64,000 nucleotides of DNA from Prorocentrum cordatum (GCA_963575745.1 CAUYUJ010017660.1:1-64000), one strand, 5' to 3'; shown: positions 31,067-41,941, counted from the stretch's first letter. The notes: generated by a model not told the origin, from the letters alone. Program-made: numbers and translations.

Positions 31067-33806
31067 GTACTTCATTGTTTACGAGTGGTGTATGAAGACC
31101 GAGTACCAAGGCCGTGGCACCCCGCACTGGCACATCTGCGCGTGGGTTGTATGCTTTGGGCTGTTGCAGTATCTCCAGGGGCGCACTGGGACGGCTGTGG
31201 TGTCGGCATTCGTCAAGTTCCTCTCGCTGGTATTCTGCGCCGAGATAGATGTTCAGATAGGCAACGGCCGTCTGAACTACATTTCTGGGTATGTGGCGAA
31301 GGACCATGATGCCGTCGACGTCGGGCTCGGCGAGTATGTGCAGAAGAATGCAAACAGCTCCTGGCTGACCGCGTATCGCTTGCTCAGCAAGAGCAGCCCG
31401 TGCTTGCCGGAAGTGGCGATCCGTTTGGCGCAACTGTCGGAATTTGAGCGGTCCTACTCTCATGTATTGCTGTATCCACCGCAGCCGGCAGCCATGGTGA
31501 ACTATGACGGGCGGCAAGGCAACTTTTCCTCGAGGATGTATGGCTTTTATCTGCAGGAGAAGAGGGAGCAGCTGGTCGCAGGGATTCACGTATCGGAGAG
31601 TTTCTTGGTATGGCACCGTGGCAGGGAGTATGACTCCTTCAACCACTGCGTTCATATCCGCGGCGGCCGATGTAATCAAAGGTATGAACCTACGCAAGTG
31701 GTCGCCTGCAGGTACTGGTACGAGCTGACGGACGGGTATTGGGGCCAGCATTCACTGACTGTGCTGCCACATGTATACGCTGCACAATTACTCCCTCGGA
31801 CGTTCAAACACCTGGACAGTATGAAGAATTTCGTGGGCATGATCGAGTATCTCATGTCCTGGAAGTGGTCGGGCTCTGTTGATATCGTGGAGACGTCGTG
31901 TGATCTGAAGTTCCATACTCATGCGCTTCCGATGCGAGTGGGTGATGACGGCCAGATACTTACATTCGGCTCTGAGTATACTGCCGGAGGCCCTGTATTT
32001 GCCAATGACAGGGCAGCATTCGAGTACCTGCTCTCGCTGGCCCGACGCGATCTGCAATTTCGCGGTATGCGCGATGAGCGTGTCGGCTGCTTCGAGCAGA
32101 AGCAACACGCGAATTTTCTGTTGTATATGCGTGTTGCTCAATGCGATAACGAGCCAGAGTACGAGTGCCTTCGGCAGGAGTGGGATACCTTGAACAGGCC
32201 GAAGTATCAGCAGCGCACGTGGAGCCCAGAGCAGGCTGACGCCATCGAACGGGTCAAGAAGGGTGTATCGCTGGAGGACGAGGAGGAGAAGCAGAACAGT
32301 AAGCGTTTCTTGTATATCTCTGGACCGCCCGGCAGTGGGAAGACGGCAGTATTGTTGGAGCTGGCCATTTGGGCATGTGAGTCTCTTCAGGTCTTGATCG
32401 TGTGCCCCACGGGGTATCTCGTGCACCAGTACAAGTCCAAGCTGCCGGACAGACCTGGTATTGAGAATATCCGAGTGGACACGATACAAGGAGTCTTGAA
32501 GTATAAGAGGGCCGGGAAGGACGGCAAGGTCCGCTGGGCTCCACCCTCGGCTTTGAGAAGTATTGATTTGATTCTTTGCGATGAAGGCAGCCAGTATGAA
32601 GACCAGGAATGGATGCGTTTTTTTGCCTCGGTGCGGGAGCAGCCGCACAAACCCTTCACTGGTATCGTCGCCGATTTTAAGCAGTTGCAGCCAGTATTGA
32701 GCGGGGGCCAGTGCGAGCACTTCTGCAACCAAATGGACAAGGTTGATTTGAAGACCGTGTATCGCACCGCAGACAAGCAGCACTTGGTTTTCCTGAATCG
32801 TATACGCGAGGCTCAGCCAGATCGAGCGTGTTTGACGGAGTATTTTGGCGACCGCCACTGGCATCATGAGTCCTTGGAGGCTTGTGTTGAGCGCGGTATG
32901 GCGTTGGCGTCGGAGAAAGGCCATCCGTTTTCTTGGCTCACGTGTACGAACGCAGGCTCGTCGGAGGTATGCAGAGCGGCTCTGGCATTACTCGGCATTA
33001 GTGAGGCCGATCTGCAAAAGGGTGGGTATTGCGACCCGACCACGAAGTCCGACTTACGTATTTTGGCCAGACCTGGTATCGTCATTCGCCTCAGTCGGAA
33101 CTTCGACAAGCAGCGAGGCTTTGTGAATGGGGCGTTGGCCACGGTATGCGAGTCGCTTCGTGGAAACTCCGTGTTTACAGCCAGGCTGGTGGGCACGGGA
33201 AACATGGTATTGGTGCACCCCATCGAGGAGAATGGGGAGGTCTTCCTGCCCTGCTGCTACGGGTATGCGACCACGGTGCGTCGAGCCCAGGGTGCGGATC
33301 TCTTTCACGGCTGTATTTACTTCGAGCAGAAGAAGAGAGTGGCTACGAGAGGGTATGGCTACGTTGCCTGCAGCCGCTTTAAGTCTCGCGAGGGCTGTTA
33401 TGTATTCGGCAAGGTCCGCCGCAGTGACTTCCTCCCGGCTGGGCCTGAGCAGGCTGGCGAGGTGCTGGAGCGCGGCTACGACTCGGTATCGTCATCTGAC
33501 GACGAGGGGAAAGGCCTCGAGTATGCCTGTGCAGATCAAGGGGAGTATGACGCGGACCCTGTTGTGTCCATGGACATGGGCAACAATCTCGTGGACTTCC
33601 TTGTGAGCGCAGAGGATACGGCAGATGTATCCAAGACCGGCTGCCAACGTATCCTTGCAGACTTTGCTGCAGGTGCCGCTGCGGAGGCTGCCGGTGCGCC
33701 AGTGTATGAGGAGATGGGCGTATGCAGTGAGCTCCCAGTGAGGGAGGCAGAGTGGGGCGAAAATGGTGAGCTGCTCGTCTACGGCGGCACGGCCACGCCG
33801 GAATGA
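31067..33806 (+). CDS. Helitron replicase, exon 3 (Rep nuclease and PIF1-like helicase)
   Basis: A frame of about 913 codons. Rep: EYQGRGTPHWH (about 31108-31140) is the metal-binding HUH motif; NYISGYVAK (about 31275) carries the two catalytic tyrosines of Helitron Rep and the following Lys. Helicase (SF1, PIF1/RecD-like): Walker A GPPGSGKTAVLLEL (about 32322), motif II LILCDEGSQ (about 32566), VADFKQLQPVLSGG (about 32674), YRTADKQHLVFLNRIR (about 32759), late motif TVRRAQGAD (about 33274) and YVACSRFKSREG near 33360. About 120 residues of acidic extension follow. Together this is the nick, unwind and ligate enzyme of rolling-circle transposition. All core residues are intact. TGA stop at 33806. 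Confidence 0.9.
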
Positions 33807-33820
33807 TGTATGACGTATGG
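33797..33820 (+). repeat. Motif shared with 36433-36456
   Basis: GCCGGAATGAT(G/C)TATGACGTATGG spans the Helitron stop codon here and recurs at the head of the second satellite array. Confidence 0.8.
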
Positions 33821-33889
33821 CGACGGGGACAAACAAAACAAACGTACACACGCGCATGTGGCCATGTCGGCCTAGTACCATATCTAATG

Positions 33890-35060
33890 TATGTATCCGG
33901 GCCCGCATGTGACCAACTGTTGTCTTTGGCGCATGCCTTTCATACGTATCACGTGCAATATGTATTATACGTAAGCTGTGCATGTGGGTCAAAATGTGCC
34001 CCAAAAATGTGATCAACTTTTGTCTCTGTCCCATGTCTCTTATACGTATCTTGTGCAATGTGTAATTATATAACAACTGCATGTGGGACAAAATTTGCCC
34101 CAAAAATGTGACCAAATTTTCTTTGTCTTCTGTTCTCTTACGTATCATGTGCAATATGTATCATACGTAACAACGGCATGTGTGGCAAAATTTGCCCCAA
34201 AAATGTGACCAACTTGTGTCTCTGTCTCATGGCGGTTATTTCTTGTGCAATGTGTACTTATGTAACAACTGCACGTGGGACAAAATTTGCCCCAAAAATG
34301 TGACCAACGTTTCTCTGTCTTCTGTCTCTCATACATATCATGCGCAATATGTATCATACGTAACAACTGCATGTGTGGCAAATGCCTCCAAAATGTGACC
34401 AACTTTTGCTTCTGTCTCATGGCTGTCATACGTATCTTGTGCAATACGTATTTATGTAACAACCGCATGTGTGACAAAATTCGCCCCAAAAATGTGACCA
34501 ACTTTTCTCTGTGTCCTGTCTCTCATACGTCTCATGAACACTATGTATCATACGTACGAAAGGCAGGTGTGGCAACATTTGCTCCAAAAAAGTGACCAAC
34601 TTTTGTTTCTGTGTCATGGCTGCCATACCTTGTGCAATGTGTACTCATGTAACAACTGTACGTGGGACGAAACTTGCCCCAAAAATGTGACCAACTTTCT
34701 TTGTCTCATGTATCTCATACGTATCATCTGCAGTATGTGTCATACGGAACAATTGCATGTGTGGCAAAATTTGCCCCAAAAATGTGACCAACTTTCGTCG
34801 CTCTCTCATGGCTGTCTTTTTCTTGTGCAATGTGTATTATGTAACAGAGAAAAATCTGCCCCAAAAATGTGACCAACTCTTTGTCTCCGCGTTCATCTGT
34901 CTCACGTGCAATATGTATTATACGTAACCACTGCCTGTGGGTCAAAATATGCCCCAAAAATGTGACCAACTGTTGTCTCCTGTCACATGCCTATCATACT
35001 TATCATGCGCACAAAGTGTTATATGTAACAACTGCATGCGTATCATACCTATCATACGTA
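33890..35060 (+). repeat. 97-bp satellite, array 1 (alternating A/B monomers)
   Basis: The landmark GCCCCAAAAATGTGACC or a close variant recurs at 33998, 34097, 34194, 34289, 34384, 34483, 34581, 34676, 34773, 34858 and 34951, with spacing 85-99 bp. Monomers alternate between a form with GTCTCTGTCTCATGGCTGTC then GCATGTGGGAC, and one with CTGTCTTCTGTCTCTCATAC then GCATGTGTGGC. The true period is therefore about 195 bp. Confidence 0.95.
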
Positions 35061-35084
35061 TCCTGAGCATACATACTCTACGTA

Positions 35085-35215
35085 TCTTGGGGCCACCATA
35101 GGCTTTCTTGGGGCCGCCATTTTCCCGGGGCCATCACGTTCTGCTTCATAGGCGGCTGTCTTGGGACCATCTGTGCTGGGGCCACATAGGCTGTCTTGGG
35201 GCCTGTTCGGGCTGA
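35085..35215 (+). repeat. CTTGGGGCC-type repeats
   Basis: GGCTGTCTTGGGGCCACATA-like words in short tandem, closely related to 41335-41480. Confidence 0.8.
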
Positions 35216-35293
35216 GCTGTTCTGCACGGCTGCGCCTCGCCGAGGGCTTGCCGACGGCCCATGACTTCACGCTGTCGTCAGCATCTTCTGTAT

Positions 35294-35314
35294 CCGTAGC
35301 CAGTAGGCCCTCAG
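35294..35314 (+). promoter_or_regulatory. Partial relict spliced-leader-like sequence
   Basis: CCGTAGCCA is an exact match to the first nine bases of the SL body; the rest (GTAGGCCCTCAG) matches only with a gap. It lies 62 nt before the ATG at 35377. Confidence 0.4.
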
Positions 35315-35376
35315 AGATACTTCCTATTGCCTTCAGGTTTTGCTACAGTATCCGAGGTTCCGCGTATTCGCGAGCC

Positions 35377-36105
35377 ATGCTTGCCTCCCCTTCTCTGTAT
35401 GACTGGGGCGCTGCGCAGGCTCTTGTATGGCGCAATGAGGTGGGCGAGGTATTTCCTGGATTGCATCGCCCCTATGGTATCATCGTTGTCGACTCGGGGG
35501 CTTTCGTATACGGCGACGAGCACTGGTCGGTGTATATGCAGGATGTGCTCCAAGCGGTGTATGAGAATACTGGCCAGTGCTGTATCCTTGTGGCTCGCGG
35601 TGGCGCATCGTTCAACCATTGGGATGTATCCCGCACGTATCAGCATGTATTTCAGTGTATCAAGGAGCGCTGCGAGGCGCCGCTGTTCATGGTATGGGTA
35701 TCCCTTGGGAATGACCTGTATCCGCCTCGGGCCGACATGCGGAAGTATGAGGCCGGGGTACTCGCCGCGGTATCGTCACTTCTCACACAGGCTTTCGCGT
35801 ATTGCCCTCAGCATTGCTTCCTGTATGGTGCTTCCAGTGAGGTGTGGCAGTATGCCAAGCACTTTGACTCCGCGGAGTGTCGCGAGTATGATCGCCTCGT
35901 CGGCGTTGTATGCGGACACATTCTGGCTTGCCGCAGCACGTATCCGGGGCTCGATGCCCGGACCGGTGCAGAGCTCCTGCATGGAGTCGAGCTTGCCGAC
36001 CGTATTGGCCACATCTCTTCCGGCAGTATCGGCATGCTGCGCCACTTCTACACAGAAATTGTGCAGTGGGGTATGATGTCGGGTATGAGCCGCTCGCGTC
36101 TGTGA
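35377..36105 (+). CDS. SGNH-hydrolase-like protein
   Basis: 242 residues from the ATG at 35377 (MLASPSLYDWGAAQ); the frame is open upstream, but that part is repeat sequence. It shows the block order of the SGNH/GDSL esterase fold: IIVVDSGAFVYG (block I with the likely Ser, residues ~35-46), VARGGASFNHW (block II, ~75-85), VSLGNDLYP (G-x-N-D block III, ~116-124) and DRIGHISSGSIGMLRHFY (D-x-x-H block V, ~212-229). Such domains accompany some retroelements and appear in free enzymes acting on esters; the substrate here is unknown. GTAT occurs about every 27 bp, the highest in the window. It lies between satellite arrays 1 and 2 with no neighbour overlap. Family assignment is by motif spacing only. 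Confidence 0.6.
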   Translation: MLASPSLYDWGAAQALVWRNEVGEVFPGLHRPYGIIVVDSGAFVYGDEHWSVYMQDVLQAVYENTGQCCILVARGGASFNHWDVSRTYQHVFQCIKERCEAPLFMVWVSLGNDLYPPRADMRKYEAGVLAAVSSLLTQAFAYCPQHCFLYGASSEVWQYAKHFDSAECREYDRLVGVVCGHILACRSTYPGLDARTGAELLHGVELADRIGHISSGSIGMLRHFYTEIVQWGMMSGMSRSRL

Positions 36106-36149
36106 ACTGGTTTCCTTGTGTACTCAAAGAAAAAAATCGCATGTCCCTG

Positions 36150-36430
36150 AGATGGTCCCAAGAGCGCCCCAAGGCTCCCAAGAGCGCCCCCGAGGCGTCG
36201 ACTTGACTCCGAGAGGTATTCACGGGGTCCCTGGCTCTTCTCATCGTTCTTATCCTCCTCCTCCTCTTCCTCGTCCTCCTCCTCAGCCTTCTCTTAATTC
36301 TCCTCCTCCTCTCATCGTCCTCCTCCTCCTCCTCCTCCTCCTCCTCCTCCCCTCATCCTCACCATCACCATCACCACCATCACCAACACCCTCACCATCA
36401 CCTCCATCATCATCATCACCATCATCATCA
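36150..36430. repeat. Antisense CTTGGGG words, (CTC)n and (CAT)n
   Basis: 36155-36200 CCCAAGAGCGCCCC repeats, 36240-36350 (CTC)n, 36355-36432 CACCATCATCACC-type microsatellite. Confidence 0.9.
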
Positions 36431-36432
36431 TC

Positions 36433-37860
36433 GCCGGAATGATCTATGACGTATGGTGCCGGACTTTTGCCTCTGTGTCATGGCTGTCATACGTATCTTG
36501 TGCAATACGTAAATACGAAACAACTGCATGTGGGACAAAATTTGCCCCAAAAATGTGACCAACTTTTCCCTGTCTTCTGTCTCTCATACGTATCATGTGC
36601 AATATGTATCATATGTAAGAACTGCATGTGTGATCAAATTTGCCCCAAAAATGTGACCAACTCTTCTCTGTCTTCTTTCTCTCATACGTATCATGTGCAA
36701 TATGTATCATACGTAAGAACTGCATGTGTGGCAAAATTTGCCCCAAAAATGTGACCAACTTTTGTCTCTGTCTCATGGCTGTCATACGTATCATGCGCGA
36801 TATGTAATTTTGTGACAACTGCATGTGTGACCAAATTTGCCCGAAAAGAACTTTTCTCTGTCCTCTGTCTCTCATACGTATCATGTGCCATATGAAAGAA
36901 CTGCTTGCGTGGCAAAATCTGCCCCAAAAATGTGACCAACTCTTGTCTCTGTGTCATGGCTGTCATAAGTATCATGTGCCATGTGTATGATATGTAACAA
37001 CTGCATGTGTGACCACATTTGCCCCAAAAATATGACCAACTTTCCTCTGGCTTCTGTCTCTCATATGTGTCATGTGCAATATGTATCATACGTAAGAACT
37101 ACAAGTGTGGCAAAATCTGCCCCAAAAATGTGACCAACTTTTGCCTCTTTGTCATGGCTGTCATACGTATGTTGTGCAATACGTAAATAGGAAACAACAT
37201 GTGTGGCAAAATTTGCCCCAAAAATGTGACCAACTTTTGTCTCTGTCTCATGGCTGTCATACGTATCGTGTGCACTATGTAATTATGTGACAACTGCATG
37301 TGTGACCAATAGCCCAGAAATGTGACCAACTCTGTCTTCTGTCTCTCATACGTATCATGTGCCATATGTAAGAATTGCGTGTGTGGCAAAATCTGCCCCA
37401 AAAATGTGACGAACTTTTGTTTCTGTGTCATGGCTGTCATAAGTATCTTGTGCAATACGTAAATATGAAACAACTGCATGTTTGGCCAAAGTTGCCCCAC
37501 AAAATGTGACCAACTTTCCTCTGGCTTCTTTCTGTCATACGTATCATGTGCAATATGTATCATACGTAAGCTTCATGTGTGGCAAAATTTGCCCCAAAAA
37601 TGTGACCAACTTTTGTCTCTGCCTTGCTGTCATACGTATCATGTGCAATATGTAATTATGTGACGACTGCATGTGTGACCAAATTTGCCCCAAAAATGTG
37701 ACCAACTTTTCTTTGTCTTCTGTCTCTCATACGTATCATGTGTCATATGCAGGAACTGCGTGTGTGGCAAAATCTGCCCCAACACTGTGGCCAACTTTTG
37801 TCTCTGTGTCATGGCTGTCATACGTATCTTGTGCAATGCGTAAATATGAAACAACTGCAA
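36433..37860 (+). repeat. 97-bp satellite, array 2
   Basis: Opens with the 24-bp motif seen at the Helitron stop (33797-33820), then about 14 monomers with the GCCCCAAAAATGTGACC landmark and the same alternating A/B forms. It is followed by a (CAT)n tract to 37945. Confidence 0.95.
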
Positions 37861-37961
37861 CTGCCATCATCCACATCAGCATCATCATCATCATCATCAT
37901 CACCATCATCATCATGACGAGCAGCATCATCATCGTCATGTCTGTGCGTGTGCGTTGCTCA

Positions 37962-37979
37962 TAGGCACTTTGGCTCAAG
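37962..37979 (+). promoter_or_regulatory. Relict spliced-leader-like sequence
   Basis: TAGGCACTTTGGCTCAAG matches the last 18 bases of the dinoflagellate SL at 16 of 18 positions, 33 nt upstream of the ATG at 38013. Confidence 0.65.
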
Positions 37980-38012
37980 AGGGGGGTATTCTTGGCCACG
38001 TATTGCCTTGGC

Positions 38013-39350
38013 ATGCAGTCCGCAGGGTATCTGTTCGTGCTGTCCTTTGTATTACTGCGTTTCACCAGAGGCCAGGCAGGAGTACCTGTCGTATGTGACT
38101 ACCTTTTGGATCAGTGGAATGTATTCGTCCAGGACTTCGATTCATTCTGTTGCGGTCTTGTCCGGCACTGCGAGGCTGTATGCAAAGAGAGAGGTGGCAC
38201 GTATTTAGCCCATCGGGAAGGTTTGCACATCGCGTATTCTGGTCTGAATTTTATTCGCACTCTGCGCAGGGCTCGTATACGACGGCGCCTTGTTGCATTT
38301 GCGGAGAAGTGGTCGCACGTAGTATCGGGGCTTCTGCGTCCCCGTGTCAAGGGCGTCTCGGTCACGAGCGCTGACATCATGGCCATGGGGGACAGTATCC
38401 CGGACTATGTGGCCGTGGCCGTTCAGAAGAACCAGGTGAAGATGGCAGGTAAGTATAACAGCATGGACTGTATGCGGTGTTTTGTTACCATTCTTGAGTT
38501 TTCCATGGGCTGCACGCCAGCGGAGTATACCGAGGAGCTGCATCAGTGGTTTCTGAAGCGGCAGTGTGGGAAGTGGAGACGCCGTGCTGCGGCGGAGCTC
38601 GCGTATTTTGGTGTGCTTTCCTGCGACAGTATGACCACGGCATTGGGGCGTATGAGGAGGGCTCTGAACACCACGTCTCAAGTGAGTGTCGCGACCATGT
38701 ATGTATTGTTCTGCGAGACGCGGCAGGCTATCAACACGTATTCGCTGCATGGTCTTTGGTACCTCATGGAGGTGTATGACAAGAGCAAGTCTGTGCGGGA
38801 AAACGTTTCGCGTATCCGAAATGGGCTAGCATATAGTGTATCGACGCTTTGTCACACAATTCAGGTTTTGGAGGGGATCCGCAGCTGTGTGGGTGTATCA
38901 CTCGCTGTGCTGCGGAAGTTACCCTGCAAGCGCGCTGGCGGACCTTTGGAGGTGGCGTATCAGTTGGGTCGCCGCCGTCTGTGTCCCAAGGTGGAATTGG
39001 ACGGTATTCCAGAGTTCCGCGTGCTGGCGAGTTCTCTGAGCGTTGTGACTCAGAAGGTCCAGACGTATGCGAGGCAGCATACACAGCAGTATCGCGGTTT
39101 GGTCAAGGCCGCAAAGGGTCTGGGTATCAAGTACGGGAAGTCGCATACTGTGAAGAAGCTCGCTGCGCTTGTGAAGCGAGGTATGCAGAAGCCTTCAGGC
39201 ACGGGGGCGCGGAAGAGGAGTTACGAGGAGCTGGTATCCGCAGTGCACGCTCGCGGCGCCAGCGAGTATCAAAGAATGAAAATTCAGGGTAGGTGGGTCA
39301 CCAGACGTGTATCCAAAGTCAAGTTGGAAGCGTTGCTGTCTGAACCTTGA
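38013..39350 (+). CDS. Unrecognised 445-residue protein with basic C-terminus
   Basis: ATG at 38013 (MQSAGYLFVLSFVLLRFTRG) chosen as first in-frame Met after the relict SL. The N-terminus is hydrophobic (a possible signal or membrane segment), followed by a Cys-containing helical region and CKERGGTYLAHREGLHIAYS. The middle is helix-rich (RRARIRRRLVAFAEKW; MDCMRCFVTILEFSMG). The C-terminal ~90 residues are basic, with two short helix-turn-helix-sized units (RGLVKAAKGLGIKYGKSH...KLAALVKRG and RKRSYEELVSAVHARG). These recall SAP/HeH-type DNA-binding folds, but that is weak inference. No catalytic motif found. GTAT-rich like its neighbours. The intact long frame suggests recent function. Confidence 0.65.
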   Translation: MQSAGYLFVLSFVLLRFTRGQAGVPVVCDYLLDQWNVFVQDFDSFCCGLVRHCEAVCKERGGTYLAHREGLHIAYSGLNFIRTLRRARIRRRLVAFAEKWSHVVSGLLRPRVKGVSVTSADIMAMGDSIPDYVAVAVQKNQVKMAGKYNSMDCMRCFVTILEFSMGCTPAEYTEELHQWFLKRQCGKWRRRAAAELAYFGVLSCDSMTTALGRMRRALNTTSQVSVATMYVLFCETRQAINTYSLHGLWYLMEVYDKSKSVRENVSRIRNGLAYSVSTLCHTIQVLEGIRSCVGVSLAVLRKLPCKRAGGPLEVAYQLGRRRLCPKVELDGIPEFRVLASSLSVVTQKVQTYARQHTQQYRGLVKAAKGLGIKYGKSHTVKKLAALVKRGMQKPSGTGARKRSYEELVSAVHARGASEYQRMKIQGRWVTRRVSKVKLEALLSEP

Positions 39351-39429
39351 GGGCGGCGTTCATTTGTATAGTTGCATGTTGTCTGACGCAGGGGTCCACC
39401 AGAACTGTATGAAACAAGAGCATCCACCA

Positions 39430-39580
39430 GTAATGACACACACATACACATACACACACACACATGTAAACATACTAGTCCGACGCGCATAGCCATGCCT
39501 CTACACGCACACGTGCACATACACAGTCACATACACCTCTATACATATATGTATACATATGTAGATATACTCGTACGTCA
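39430..39580. repeat. (CACATA)n and TATACATA microsatellite
   Basis: Alternating purine-pyrimidine CACACATACACATAC-type tract. Confidence 0.9.
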
Positions 39581-39845
39581 ACTTTGCCCCAAAAATGTGA
39601 CCAACTGTTGTGTCTGTCTCAGGTCTCTCACACGTATCATGTGCAATATGTATTATACGTAACCACTGCGTGTGTGGCAAAACTTGCCCCAAAAATTTGA
39701 CCAACTGTGGTCTCTGTCGCATGTGTATCATACGGATGATTTGCCATACGTATCATATGTAACATGCTGTCCGTCGTACGTATCATGTGCAATACGTATC
39801 CAAAAACTGCATGTGTGCCAGTAGTGCCATGTGTGCCAGTAGTAG
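39581..39845 (+). repeat. 97-bp satellite, short array
   Basis: Two or three monomers (GCCCCAAAAATGTGACC at 39586, GCCCCAAAAATTTGACC at 39686) followed by TATCATACGGATG-type half units and two GTGTGCCAGTAGT words. Confidence 0.85.
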
Positions 39846-39860
39846 GTATCCGGTTTCAAA

Positions 39861-39881
39861 CTGCAGCCATATATTCCCAAA
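39861..39881 (+). promoter_or_regulatory. Weak spliced-leader-like sequence
   Basis: CTGCAGCCATATATTCCCAA matches the SL at only about 13 of 21 positions; listed because its place, 55 nt before an ATG, repeats the pattern of neighbouring genes. Confidence 0.2.
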
Positions 39882-39936
39882 GTCGGCACGGCTGCACCAG
39901 GCTTCCCACTCGGAAGTGTATTCCCCGCGGTTCCGT

Positions 39937-40764
39937 ATGACACTCGACCACTGCCCAGACTTCGCCCTGGCCGGGGCTGCGGCGCCGACGGGCGCCCCGG
40001 CCTCCGTGGAGAAGCCGAGGGACCAGAAGAAGCGGGAGTGGCTGAAGGTATACGAGACGTTGCCCGCGCAGTTGCTCAACGTGTATGGGCCTTCGAAGTT
40101 CGCGAAGTTGAAGGACGCGCAGGTATGGGCCCAGATGCAGGAGCCGCTGAAGAGCGGGGCCGTATGGATGTCGGAGATGTGCAGCAAGGAGCCGGAGCGG
40201 AGGGGTGTCGGTATTAACCGTTTCATTCACGCGATGAAGACCTTCTGCGAGTATCAAAAGGATCCCTCGGTAATGGCGGGGAACAAGGCGGTATTGAAGG
40301 AGCAGATGTATAACGATTTGTACAAAGAGATTGATGAGATCCTGCCGGCCTTGCAGTATTGCCTGGCACCCAAGAAGCAGCCTGAGAAGAAGGGTGCTGC
40401 TCTCCTCCGTGCGAGCGGTACGGACGACGCAGTGTTGGCGACCGCGAAGACGGGGCCGGAGTTGGACAAGTATGCGAAGCAGGTCTATGACTGGCTCGAC
40501 AAGACTAAACTGTCGCGAGTCCGTATGATGGCCAATTGGCAAAGTTGCGGGGGGTTGGCCTTTGTGGCTCAATGCCACCATCGGGCTACCACCTGTTTCA
40601 GGTATCACGGCAACGGCTTTCACGGAGCTGGTCCATCGCAGCACGAGGTATCACTTCAAGACTTCCAGGCCGCTGTGAAGCTCCGCCACTCGGTCGGCCA
40701 CAACGGTATGGACGTGGAGGGGGTGAGCGAGGTCTCCGGCGTCAACGACTTCGGGTCATCCTGA
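39937..40764 (+). CDS. Unrecognised 275-residue Lys-rich protein
   Basis: ATG at 39937 (MTLDHCPDFALAGAAAPTGA); the frame is open upstream to 39787, but that is satellite. After a short Ala/Pro linker the protein is charged and helical (KPRDQKKREWLKVYETLPAQ; FAKLKDAQVWAQMQEPLKSG). It continues with MKTFCEYQKDPSVMAGNKAV and EIDEILPALQYCLAPKKQ. The C-terminal part holds several His/Cys (CGGLAFVAQCHHRATTC; RYHGNGFHGAG) that could bind metal. No family recognised. It stops at TGA 40764, before a short unassigned gap. GTAT-rich. Intact frame and codon style match its neighbours. Confidence 0.6.
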   Translation: MTLDHCPDFALAGAAAPTGAPASVEKPRDQKKREWLKVYETLPAQLLNVYGPSKFAKLKDAQVWAQMQEPLKSGAVWMSEMCSKEPERRGVGINRFIHAMKTFCEYQKDPSVMAGNKAVLKEQMYNDLYKEIDEILPALQYCLAPKKQPEKKGAALLRASGTDDAVLATAKTGPELDKYAKQVYDWLDKTKLSRVRMMANWQSCGGLAFVAQCHHRATTCFRYHGNGFHGAGPSQHEVSLQDFQAAVKLRHSVGHNGMDVEGVSEVSGVNDFGSS

Positions 40765-40995
40765 GGGCACGGTGTATGAGGCGAATCTTCCAGAGTCGTG
40801 CGTGCACGCTGGGGAGGCAGGTGCTGCGTGCATTTAGACCAGAGTATCTCTTTTCTGCACCTCGGGCGTATATATATGAAGTTGGGAGTGGCAAAGAAAA
40901 AAAAACACAAAAACGTGAACACCTGGTTCGGGGGTCTATGCTCTCGCGTCCCTGGTGGCGCAGTGGGCTGCCGCTCCCGGGTGGCATCGTGGGCT
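40765..40995. other. Short intergenic stretch
   Basis: Includes CATTTAGACCAG, an A-rich run (40896-40910) and no gene. Confidence 0.4.
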
Positions 40996-40997
40996 GC

Positions 40998-41071
<74 letters not shown>

Positions 41072-41102
41072 CAGACGGCGACGCAGACGGCGACGGCGAC
41101 GG

Positions 41103-41133
<31 letters not shown>

Positions 41134-41310
41134 GGATCCCAGCCTCAGCCTCAGCCTCGGCCTGCCTCGGCAACAGCCTGCCTCAGCGTCGGCGCCAGCC
41201 TACCCCAGCCTCAGCCTGCATCAGCCTCAGCCTCGGCCTCAGAGTGCTTCAGCTTCCTCTTCAGCTTCAGCCTCAGCCTCAGCCTCGGCCTCAGCCTGCC
41301 TCAGCGCCAA
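40996..41310 (+). repeat. (GGCGAC)n then (CAGCCT)n arrays
   Basis: Hexanucleotide GGCGAC repeated about 20 times (to about 41130), directly followed by CAGCCTCAGCCTCGG-type hexamers to about 41310. Confidence 0.95.
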
Positions 41311-41334
41311 AAGTTGCCCCAATAATGTGACCAA

Positions 41335-41790
41335 CTGGCTGCTGTCTTGGGGCCACCACAGGCTGTCTTGGGGCCACCATGGGCTGTCTTGGGGCCGTCA
41401 TAGGCTTTCTTGGGGTCACCATCGGCTGTCTTGGGGCCATCAAAGGCTGTCTTGGGGTCACCATGGGCTTTCTTGGGGCCACCATTTTCCTGGGGGGGGG
41501 GGGCCTCCCAGGGCCCAATGGTTTTTATGTATTCTCTTTAGGCCTTTGGCCCGAGCCGCCAGACCTATCTGGGGATCTTGGGGGGGCCTCCCAGGGCCCT
41601 GTTGTTATGTATTCTCTTTAGGCCTTCGGCCCGAGCCGCAAGACCTGTCTGGGGATCTTGGGGGGGGCCTCCCAGGGCTCAATGGTTTTACGTATTCTCT
41701 TAATGCCTTCGGCCCGAGCCGTCTTCCCTGGGCACTTCGGCCCGGGCCGCCGTTACATGGGGATCTAGGGGGGGAATCCATGAGGCCCGG
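41335..41790 (+). repeat. CTTGGGGCC repeats and 110-bp triplication
   Basis: 41338-41490 has eight GGCTGTCTTGGGGCCACCAT units of about 20-21 bp. 41515-41700 has three copies of a longer unit (TTCTCTTTAGGCCTT(T/C)GGCC ... GGGGATCTTGGGGG). Confidence 0.9.
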
Positions 41791-41941
41791 GGCAAAAAAA
41801 AAAAAACATGATGTCGGTATGCCTGCCTTGGTCGCATGTGCGGCGGCGGACGTCGCACGAATGGCACTTTGGCACATGTATGTGGTTCGTTTCTGTTCGT
41901 ATGGGCTTGGCCACTTTGCCACATCAACATTCGCATGTATG

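Larger units (their letters stand above)
26939..33806 (+). mobile_element. Helitron-type rolling-circle transposon, coding part
   Basis: An N-terminal repeat/zinc region, a Helitron-like N domain, a Rep nuclease with HUH and double-Tyr motifs and a PIF1-like helicase lie in order across three frames, apparently as exons separated by about 0.26 and 0.19 kb. The terminal 5' TC and 3' CTRR-hairpin ends of Helitrons were not found, so the element limits are unknown and could lie beyond this interval. Confidence 0.8.

Noticed and set aside
41000-41130. Glycine-Asp repeat protein from (GGCGAC)n
   Set aside because: Pure hexanucleotide with no start signal or flanking domain; other frames are equally open.
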